Origin: Diphasiastrum complanatum
Lineage: Eukaryota; Streptophyta; Lycopodiopsida; Lycopodiales; Lycopodiaceae
DNA length: 64,000 nt
NCBI GenBank assembly: GCA_029204225.1
Contig: CM055092.1
Span: 17,479,921-17,543,920 of the forward strand
Direction of reading: 5' to 3'
Shown: positions 55,566-64,000 of the stretch, piece by piece
Layout: the number at the start of each line of letters is the position of its first letter
How positions within the stretch are numbered: the stretch's first letter is position 1
The notes under the pieces: model-generated
Database searches by the model: none
Told to the model about the DNA's origin: nothing
Seen by the model: the letters and a program-made list of their open reading frames with translations, nothing else
Made by a program: the position numbers and the translations under genes

Positions 55566-55821
55566 AGTTAGAAATCAATGATAAATTTCATTGTTACACT
55601 TCCTAGTTACTATTTACGATGTACTTTATTACTAGTTGTAACTAGCCATAGGCTAGTCTAGTAGTCTACTCCTAGGTTCTCCCTCTCTATCAAAGTTCAG
55701 GGTTTTCATTTTACATTCAGTATGTGTTAGTGTGATAGAGTGACAGTGCGTGTTCTTCTTCCACCTTCTTGTGGTGATTGCTTATGGTGAATGCTTAATG
55801 TTCCATATCTAATTCTTAACA
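55566..55821 (+). repeat. 5' LTR of the nested copia
   Basis: 256 bp, closely matching 60700-60961 with a few substitutions and a short length difference. The canonical first base T is changed to A here. Ends TTCTTAACA. Confidence 0.93.
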
Positions 55822-56646
55822 TGGTATTAGAGGTATGATAGTCTTGAGTGCCTGATCAGTGGATACAGCTTGTCACAGGCTCCACAATGAAGTGAGAGAG
55901 TCCTTCACAGGAGGTGAAAGCTTGGAGAGACAAAAATGGCTGGAAGAAATCCTTCTTGATGTACTTTGCAGGTTTCGGAACTCACAGTTATTAGTGGGTA
56001 ATGAAGACACAGTCCCGGAGGCATTGGAAAGGCCAGGGTAGCATCAAACAGATTGAAAATTTGTTGAGTGGAAAAATTTTTACAATATTTTTTTTGTCTT
56101 TGTGAAAAGTGTCATTTGTCAAAGAGTTGTGCCAAGGAATCTCTCATTTGTTTGTTTGGGGTACTGCAAATCACACTAGACAATGTCTAGTACTGCCATT
56201 TAGAGCTTTGAGGCTTCATACCTTTCACATTACTGATATCTGTCTGTTTGAACGATCACTCGTTTCGAAATCTAAGCAAAGAGGAGGAGGCGTAGCCGCC
56301 ACGCCGAAGTAGGGAATCTGGAATATTCTCTTTTTTCCGTACCAATATCGGATCCAAGCGCGCTAGTTGAAGAGAAACCTGAGCAACCATACATCCGCAC
56401 TCCAATCCGATATTGTCCGTACCGATATTGGATCCAAGCGCACGAGCTAAAGAAAATTCCGAGCAGTTGTACATCCGCGCTCCAGTCCGATATCGCATGC
56501 TCCAATATCGGATCCACACGCACAAGTTAAAGGGGATCCTGAGCAGCCGTACTTCCGCGCTCCATTCCAATATCAGGTGTATAACCAAAAAAATATACAG
56601 TTTCATGGTGTGATAAATTACTTGATCCGGACTCATTTGTTCAATA

Positions 56647-57430
56647 ATGGCAACTCTAAGCGAGAGTGTCCTCAATGAGTCAAGCAAATTGGAAGGAGCC
56701 GGCAACTATGCAATTTGAAAATTCAAACTGAAAAACATTTTGATGGAAAAGGGGCTATGGGAGATCATGACAGGTGAAGAGACAAGGCCAGTGATTGAAG
56801 AAGATCAGCGGACATTTGATAGGAGAAAACGGAAAGCACAAAATGTCATCAACTTATCAGTTAGAGATGCAATTATTCCCTACATTTCGGATTCAGAAGG
56901 ACCAAGAGAAGCATGGATACATTGAAGGCATTGTTTGAGACCAGAAACACATCTGGAGTGCTATTCCTGAAGACAAAGCTGCACACATTGCGGATGGATG
57001 ATAGTGCAACTGTTGCTGATCACCTACTGAAGATCAAAGAGATTCGTGACCAATTAGCAGCAGTTGGAGAGCGAGTACATAATCGTGAGATCGTGCAGTT
57101 GACATTGAATAGTTTGAGTGAGTCACATCCTATGAAGAACAACGTCAAGAGAACTTGAGTCATTGCAACAGGGGATTTGATCAAGCTCTTGCAGTGAGAG
57201 GACGTGTTGGCAGATTTGGTCGTGGAAGGCACCAATCAAGAGGTGGAAACTCATATCATGGATCGTTCTAATAATTTCAAGAACAATCCAATGACGGCCC
57301 AAATCGAGGTAATTGGAATCAAGGCTGAGGTCAAGGACGCGACTATTCCAAGCAAAATAAACCTGGAAATTGTAGGTATTGCAATAAATTTGGCCATTGG
57401 GAGCGTGAATGCTTCAAGAAATAGAAGGAG
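56647..57430 (+). pseudogene. Copia gag with zinc knuckle
   Basis: ATG at 56647 begins MATLSESVLNESSKLEGAGN, a stop, KFKLKNILMEKGLWEI, then AWI, a frameshift, TLKALFETRNTSGVLFLKTK and LKIKEIRDQLAAVGERV, the typical copia capsid. It ends in an RG-rich tract and CRYCNKFGHWEREC. Confidence 0.88.
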
Positions 57431-57578
57431 ATAGAACAAAGAAAAGGCAAATGGCAAGCGGACAATTATATATGCTGATCAACATCAATTTGATGATGAT
57501 TATTATGAAGACAGTTATGTTGATCAACATCAATACGATGATGATCAATATGAAAATGATACAGGTAAGAGTTCAAAC

Positions 57579-58720
57579 TTGTTCATTATAGCATTAATGA
57601 CAAGTGATGAAGCCAAGGATACCTGGTACATTGATAGTGGTGCGTCCAAGCACATGACTTCAAGGAAAGAGTGGTTTTCAAAACTCAAGGAAACTCACAA
57701 TGGTGATGAAGTTGGACAAGCCGATGGCAAATTGCTATCTATTAAAGGAGTTGGAGTGGTACCAACGAAGTTAGCCAGCGGGAAAGATAAAGCGGATAAG
57801 CAATGTGCAATATGTACCTGGCTTAGCTAACAATCTACTATCTGTTGGGATGACGGGCGATCAACAACTCAAGGTTGAGTTTGACAGCGACAAATGTCTT
57901 GTCAAAGACATCAAAAATCACTACAAAGTGATTGCTACAGGATCTAGAGTCAACAAGAATCAACTCTACAAATTGAATGCGAGATCTTTTGCTCAAGCTA
58001 TGGTAAGCACGGTTGATATTTGGCATCAACAATTCGGTCATATTAGTGCTCAAAGTTTACAGATTCTCAAAAGAGGTAATCTAGTTATAGGATTGCCTGA
58101 CATTTCTTTTGAAGGAAAAATTTGTGAAGGTTGCATTTTGGGAAAACACCACAGAGAGAGGTTTCCCAAAAGTGGAGCAAGGAGAGCCAGTGGCATCCTA
58201 GATCTTATCCATAGTGATCTATATGGACCTATGCAGACTAGATCTCTTAGTGGCTACTATTACTTTATCACCTTCCTTGATGATTATAGCATATGCATTT
58301 GGATTTATTTCATAAGCAAGAAATCATATGCTTTTGCTAAGTTTAGGGAATTCAAGGCATTAGTTGAAAAGCAAACAGGATATTGCATCAAAACTTTGAG
58401 ATCTGATGGAGGTGGTGAGTATTTTTTGATAGAATTTATTGATTTCTGCAAAGATCAAGGGATCAAGAGGCAGACTACAACACCTTATTCACCATAGCAA
58501 AATGGAGTTGCTGAACAAAAGAACAGATCTATTGTTGAGATGGCCAGGGCGATGCCCAAAGCAAGGGTCTGCCAAACACCTTTTGGGCAGAAGCTTGTAG
58601 CACAGCTACGCACATCCTGAATTGGTGTCCTACAAAATCCGTGGAAGGTAAGAAACCTCATGAAGCAGTTACTGGAAAGAAACCTAATATTTCTCATTTG
58701 AGAGTAATTGGTTGTGATGC
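57579..58720 (+). pseudogene. Copia protease and integrase
   Basis: Protease TWYIDSGASKHMTS, pre-integrase WHQQFGHISAQSLQILKRGN and CEGCILGKHHRERF, integrase core LIHSDLYGPM, LRSDGGGEY and QNGVAEQKNRS with D-D-E in place. A stop at 58495 and frameshifts near 57805 and 58560 break it. Confidence 0.92.
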
Positions 58721-60672
58721 TTATTCCTGATGAGAAACGAAGGAAATTAGATGCAAAATCTATCAAGTGTATTTTCCTTGGATACGATGAGAAGGCCAAG
58801 GCATACATGATGTATGACACAAATGCACAAAAACTAGGGATGCTACATTTGACGAGATGGGCCGAGGTGAACAATCTGAAGTAATCATTGAATCTTTTGA
58901 TGAGGGATCGAAAGTACAGGTCAAGAAGGAAGTGGATTTTGATATAGAAAATCCATTGGACAAAGGCAAGCCTGATGCTGAAATTCCCAAGAGAGTACCT
59001 AAATGGTACTTATCAGTCACAGATGGTGCAAAGAAGGGAGATACTCCCGAATCTAGTGAGCAGGGAGAGCTTAGAAGATCAAGTAGAAATCAAAAACCTC
59101 CTGCAAGATTAGAGATGAATCTAGCCCTAATGGGTTTTGTGATCAAGGCTCAAGAACCAAAAACTTTTGATAAAGCAAAGGAGCACGAGGAGTGGCATGA
59201 AGCTATGGAAACAGAAATGGAAGCTATATCAAAAAATAGGACTTGGAACTTGGTTGAGCTACCTGATGGTAAGACACCTATCACTTGCAAATGGATATAC
59301 AAGATTAAATATGGAGCTGATGGGCAACTCAACAAATACAAAGCATGGTTGGTTGCGAGAGGATTTGAATAGCAAAAAGGTATTGATTTTGAGGAAACCT
59401 TCGCACCCATAGCTAAGATGGTAACTATATGTTCTATCATTGCTATTTCTGCTTCCTATGGTTGGAAGATCCAGCAAATGGATGTTAAATCTGCTTTTCT
59501 TAATGGAGTGCTGGATGAAGAGGTGTACTTAGTACAACCTCAAGGACTTATTGAACCAGGGCGAGAGCACCTTGTTTGTAAGCTCAACAAAGCTATTTAT
59601 GGATTGAAGCAAGCACCACAAGCGTGGTACTCTTGCATTGATGAACACTTTAAGCGAAGGGTAGTGGTAAAGAGTGATGTTGATCCTAATCTTTGCATTC
59701 TAAGGCAAGATTCAAATATAGTCTTCATTGTGTTGTACGTGGATGATTTGATTATTACAGGAAGTAATGAGAGCCTAATTGATAAAATCAAATTAGATCT
59801 TTCCAATGCTTTTGACATGAGCGATCTAGGATTGATGCACTATTGTCTTGGCATTGAAGTATGGCAAAAGGAAAACTTGGTCTTTCTTACACAAAGCAAA
59901 TATGCACGAGATTTGATTTATAAGTTTAATATGCAGGATTGTAAGCCTTTGAGTACACCTATGGATGTCAACATGAAGCTTACTGCATATGATGAATCTG
60001 AGAAAGTGGATGCCTTTTTGTATAGATAGCTAGTGGGTAGTTTGATTTATTTGAAACACACACGACCTGATATTTCTTATGTTGTTGGTGTTGTTAGTCA
60101 ATTTATGCAAGATCCTAGTCAAACACACTAGAAGTCTGGTAAACGTATTCTCAGATACATTCGAGAGACATTGAATTTTGGTTTGAAGTATGATCAGCCT
60201 GAAGCGCCAATATTGATAGGATATACAGATGCTGATTGGGCAGGCAATATTGATGACAGAAGTTTTACCAGTGGTCATACATTTAGTTATGGTACAGCTG
60301 CAGTTTCATGAAGCAGCAAAAAGCAACCTACAGTAGACTTATCCTCGACGGAATGCTAAATATCGAGGACTTGGCAATGTTGCACAAGAAGCGGTATGGT
60401 TACAAAGATTGTTTGTGGATCTAGGTCAACCACAGGTGGATGCGACTACTATATCTTGCGACAATCAAAGCTGCATTCACCTTGCCAAAAATCCAATTTT
60501 ACATGCTCGAACCAAGCACATCGAAATACATTATCATTTTGTTCGAGAGAAAATTCTTGATGGAGCCATTGATCTTGTTTTCTGTAAATCTGAAGATCAA
60601 GTGGCAGATATTTTTACTAAGTCATTAGGTAGATGTAAATTTAAAAAATTTTGTACTCTACTAGTAATATAA
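58720..60672 (+). pseudogene. Copia reverse transcriptase and RNase H
   Basis: RT starts WHEAMETEMEAISKNRTWNL and KWIYKIKYGADGQLNKYKAW, then, after a stop at 59370, QQMDVKSAFLNGVLDEEVYL, AIYGLKQAPQAWY and FIVLYVDDLIITGS. RNase H follows with GYTDADWAGN, DNQSCIHLAKNPILHARTKH and QVADIFTKSLG. About five stops. Confidence 0.93.
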
Positions 60673-60699
60673 GAATGTAATTTTATCATTGAGGGAGAG

Positions 60700-60961
60700 T
60701 GTTAGAAATCAATGATAAACTTCATTGTTACACTTCCTAGTTACTATTTACGACGTACTTTATTACTAGCTGTAACTAGCCATAGGCTAGTCTAGTAGTC
60801 TACTCCCAGGTTCTCCCTCTCTATCAGGGTTCAGGGTTTATATGTACATTTTACATTTAGTATGTTTTAGTGTGATAGAGTGACAGTGTGTGTTCTTCTT
60901 CCACCTTCTTGTGGTGATTGCTTATGGTGAATGCTTGATGTTGCATATCTAATTCTTAACA
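60700..60961 (+). repeat. 3' LTR of the nested copia
   Basis: Starts TGTTAGAAATCAATG after the polypurine tract, ends CTTAACA, 262 bp. It is followed by CTTTT, the duplicated target. Confidence 0.93.
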
Positions 60962-60965
60962 CTTT

Positions 60966-61321
60966 TTTCTACAGAAGTGGAATATATTGTTGCTTCTCAA
61001 TCTATTAAAGAAGCGTTTTGGTTGAGAAATTTACTATCATACATTAGTTTGTATCAGTACAACCCTACAATTTTATTCTGTGATAACCAGAGTGTTATTG
61101 CCTTATCGACCAACCCTAGATTTCACTCTAGGAGTAAGCACATTGAAATCAGATGCCACTACATTAGGGGCAAGGTTCTTAACAAGGAGATAACCTTAAC
61201 ATATTGTAGAACGCAGGACATGGTTGCAGATATATTCACGAAGGCATTTAGTGTTAATGCACACAACAAGTTTTGTGCATTGCTTAGTCTGAAGATCAAG
61301 GCATTCACGGATCCATATTAA
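60966..61321 (+). pseudogene. Host copia, 3' piece: RNase H C-terminus
   Basis: Continues the interrupted RNase H of the host: STEVEYIVASQSIKEAFWLR, FCDNQSVIALSTNPRFHSRS, RTQDMVADIFTKAF, then a stop at 61319. A polypurine AAGAGGGGG (61319-61328) precedes a probable LTR start. Confidence 0.88.
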
Positions 61322-61329
61322 GAGGGGGT

Positions 61330-61590
61330 TGGATTTATCTCCTTTACTTTCCTAAATCCTATGTTAATCTGCCTCCATTCATGTTGTTGTATTTTACTTG
61401 TGTTGTCGCACAGTTTGCATATTTACATGTAAAATAAGACTGGTGAAAAATGCGAATGTCTACATAAATACAAGTAAATTTCCACAGGCAAAAAAGATGA
61501 CACTGTGTTTTTACACGTGATTTGTGACAGGCAAAAAAGATGACACTACCCTAGAAATCCTAATGGTGCCTTTATAGAAAAATGAAGGTG
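61330..61590 (+). repeat. Probable truncated 3' LTR of the host copia
   Basis: Starts TTGGATTTATC after the polypurine tract. It contains a 21-bp direct repeat, ACAGGCAAAAAAGATGACACT (about 61485 and 61528). The end is not defined, as the next copia piece follows. Confidence 0.5.
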
Positions 61591-61595
61591 TTTGC

Positions 61596-61883
61596 GTGCT
61601 CAAACAGTTCCTAGGTGGACTAGGACAGAGCAGCGATAAATCGTTGATTATGTATATGGACAACACATCTGCTATTCATTTGACAAAAGACCCAGTGTTT
61701 CATTCTAGAATGAAACATATCGCCATCAAGTATTTGGTTGAGAAGGACGAGCTGAAGACCATCTTCATACCGACAAAGCAGATGGTAGCCGATATCTTTA
61801 CAAAGGCATTGGATAAGGCAATGTTAGAAAGACAGAGAGCCAGCTTGGAAATTAGGAAAATACACGCTTTAAGAGGGAGTTGA
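61596..61883 (+). pseudogene. Another copia RNase H C-terminus
   Basis: YMDNTSAIHLTKDPVFHSRM and PTKQMVADIFTKALD belong to a different copia family from the previous one. It ends in the polypurine AAGAGGGAG (61871-61879) before an LTR. Confidence 0.88.
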
Positions 61884-62770
61884 AGAAATATTAAGTTTAT
61901 ACTTTAAAGCCTTAGTGATTTTCCTTGCCTTTTAGATTGTTGCATATTTGAACTAGTTTCTACACATTCTGCATATTTGAACTATTTGTTGCACAGTTCA
62001 CGTTTTGGCACTTTTGATAAAAAAAAATACAACAGTGAGTCTAAAATGAGCCAGGACTTTGTTTTAATCGACCTTCAGTATTTTCAGCTTTTTCGCGACA
62101 TACTCAGAAGGCCGACACTTCGGGTCAGGCCGACACTTTGGGGTATCCATATACAAGCCAAGGTCAAGATGAGTTATCGGGTATGGACGAATTATCAGAC
62201 CTCAGCTACTTGGGCATGAAGTTTTCAAACTATCACAATCCATCGCTGTCATGCAACGTTAACAAAGATGTAGTGTTTAGCTTAAACTTAGTCTAATCCA
62301 GTATGATATATGTATTAGATAGACATGCATAGATGACGATCATAGAGTGAGCCCTGAACGCAACACTCAAAGAGGTGCATATCAAGGAAGTAAGATAGTT
62401 CTAGCAGTAGCTAGTTCATTCGTGAGAGAGAACACATCTCTTATGTCGACACAGTAATATGGGAAACAGACAACGCTCAAAAGAAATTCATTGTTTGTAT
62501 ACTCGATTTTGGATAATACATACGAGTTATAGTTTTATGCTTAATGTGCAATCTTTGAATGTTGTTTGTTCAATTTATCAATAGATATATTTCCACTGTC
62601 ACTAGACATTATCTATTGTTCATAAATTCATTGTCAGATTAGCAGTACCTATCTGCTATCTGGAGGATGACTGATCGTGGTTTAAGACAATAGCTTTGTC
62701 TGACAGATCAGCTCCATCTAAGCTATACATTGGAATCGTCGCCTGAGCCAGAATTGTCTGATTCACATCA
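61881..62770 (+). repeat. Complete copia LTR flanked by RNase H on the left and a primer site on the right
   Basis: Begins TGAAGAAATATTAAG after a polypurine tract and ends CACATCA. It is followed at 62772 by TGGTATCAGAGTGAG, a tRNA-Met-type primer site. It is thus both a 3' and a 5' LTR by context. Confidence 0.7.
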
Positions 62771-62789
62771 ATGGTATCAGAGTGAGAAG

Positions 62790-63610
62790 ATTTTTGCAAG
62801 TGCTCGTAGATAGTAACCTACGGGTTTTAACGACTCCTTGCGGTTTGCGGTTTGTTGCAATTTGTGGTTTGAGTCGTGCTTCTCGTAAACGTCGATTTAA
62901 TAGTGTCCTTCGGTTTGGAGATAGCTTTGCGGTTCTGCTTGTTTCTAACTTTGCGTGTATTTCTACAAACTGATTCAGAGAGAGAGAATTCTTGAGAGAT
63001 GAAGGAGGGCAAAGGGATGAGTAGGAGAAGATTAAACTCCAACACTCCCCCTTAAGCTTACTACTACAAATCTGGACTCAAGTTGAGATTTAACAATTCA
63101 ACTAGAGATCATCATACCAGGCCCTTGGAGCCTGCTTCAGACCATATAATGCCTTATGCAATTTGCATAGTAGATTCTCCCTGCCTTGAAGGATATAACC
63201 TTCTAGTTGATAGATGTAGACATTTTCTTGTATGTATCCATGTAGGAATGTCGTCTGGACGTCCATCTGGTGAATATCCAGATCTTTTGCAAGAGATATA
63301 GCCAATAAAGTACAAAGAGATTGATGTTTTACTACTAGACTGAAGGTCTCAATGTAGTCTATCCCATATACTTGTTCAAAGCCTTTAACCACCAATCTAG
63401 CTTTCCATTTGGATATAGATTCATCTGGCTTAAGCTTCAGCTTAAAGATCCACTTGGAGTCAATTGGTTTTACACCAATAGGAGGATTGACAAGACTCCA
63501 AGTCTTGTTCTTCATTAGAGATTGATACTCGGCATCCATGACAGCTTTCCATTTGTCTGCATCGGGCATTGACAGTGCTTTTGCTACGATGGCAGGTTCA
63601 TCATGACTGA
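62790..63610 (-). mobile_element. Copia (minus strand): RT start and 3' LTR
   Basis: Minus-strand RT: DEPAIVAKALSMPDADKWKA (about 63610), [48 protein letters not shown] to 63102. It then jumps to a polypurine tract and an LTR start, TGTTGGAGTTTAATC, at 63044. The RT palm and RNase H are deleted. The LTR matches 53932-54192 in inverted orientation. Confidence 0.9.
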
Positions 63611-64000
63611 TGAAAGTCTGAAGGATGAAGCGGTTAGCTGTTGTCGTTGTTTCACAGATCTTCGTATTGCATGTGCTTGATCAGATGATTCTCCTTGGTG
63701 AATGACTGGGATTGTTTGTGATTGAACAATCGTGGGTCTAGGCCCATCGACGGTAAGTGGAGCCGTTGGGATGAACTCCGTTGTTTGAACAGTCGTAGGT
63801 CATAGCCTATCGATGGAAAGTGAAGCTGTTATGGCAGTCTCTTGCATTGGTTGCTTCTACTTGAAATCGTAAGACTTGTCTTCAAGGAAGAAAATGTCGT
63901 GATTGACTGAGATCTCACAAGAACACATATAGCAAATATCCACGCACAATACAAAGGAGGACGCGCGGGCAAAAAAACATTTGCATGGATATAGCCGTGG
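63611..64000 (-). mobile_element. Upstream linker of the minus-strand copia
   Basis: Probable integrase-RT linker of the element above, in broken frames with no conserved motif. A short repeat CGTAGGTC/CGTGGGTC with CC(T/C)ATCGA (63730-63810) is visible. It continues beyond the window. Confidence 0.45.

Larger units (their letters stand above)
55566..60961 (+). mobile_element. Near full-length copia retrotransposon nested in an older copia
   Basis: LTRs 55566-55821 and 60700-60961, flanked by CTTTC and CTTTT (near-match 5-bp target duplication). Primer site TGGTATTAGAGGTA (55822). Gag from 56647, CCHC knuckle (57371-57412), protease DSGAS (57633), integrase, RT with YVDD (59736-59747), RNase H, and polypurine tract GAGGGAGAG before the 3' LTR. 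Stops (such as 58495 and 59370) and frameshifts make it inactive, but the domain order is complete. Confidence 0.93.

Noticed and set aside
56256-56705. 149-codon minus-strand ORF in the copia leader
   Set aside because: Made by imperfect repeats of a CGATATTGGATCC unit in the leader; no domain.

Overview
This is nuclear DNA of a plant, almost certainly a seed plant. It is AT-rich and packed with plant-type LTR retrotransposons and long TC/GA and TA microsatellites. It holds one ordinary gene, a peroxisomal beta-oxidation multifunctional protein (MFP) of the plant AIM1/MFP2 family, with plant-like GT-AG introns. The large transposon-filled introns and the unusual mix of AIM1-like and MFP2-like signatures would suit a gymnosperm or an early-diverging angiosperm, but the species cannot be named from the sequence.

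Layout. Positions 1-8879 are a nest: an LTR element with no recognisable proteins (left LTR cut by the window edge, right LTR about 8410-8879) is interrupted by a second LTR element (1173-7142). The inner one has a gypsy-type primer site and gag fragment, a captured LTR-less copia fragment and an unrecognised ORF. 8880-12490 is non-coding. 12490-16740 is a decayed minus-strand copia. 16750-20596 is the 3' flank of the MFP gene and holds a diverged duplication.

The MFP gene runs on the minus strand from 47391 (ATG) to 20597 (stop). I rebuilt 18 coding exons whose junctions all keep frame. They give 2175 nt, a 724-residue protein with intact hydratase and dehydrogenase catalytic residues and a C-terminal ARL peroxisomal signal. 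Most of its 27 kb is three giant introns. Intron 2 (5.7 kb) carries a Penelope-like element with a GIY-YIG endonuclease region upstream of the reverse transcriptase, a permuted domain order and the most unusual thing in the window. Intron 10 (9.8 kb) carries a decayed chromovirus ending in a 311-bp foldback, plus copia and gypsy fragments. Intron 11 (5.6 kb) carries a LINE whose 5' part is inverted, as expected from twin priming.

47392-53900 is the 5' flank of the gene, non-coding with tandem repeats and a 167-bp TC tract. 53900-64000 is another nest: a nearly full-length copia (55566-60961, LTRs, PBS, near-match target duplication) lies inside the RNase H codons of an older copia, followed by further copia pieces, an LTR flanked by RNase H on one side and a primer site on the other, and a minus-strand copia RT at the right edge.

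The only gene I consider functional is MFP; every transposon reading frame has stops, frameshifts or deletions. All calls rest on reading motifs and splice sites by eye.
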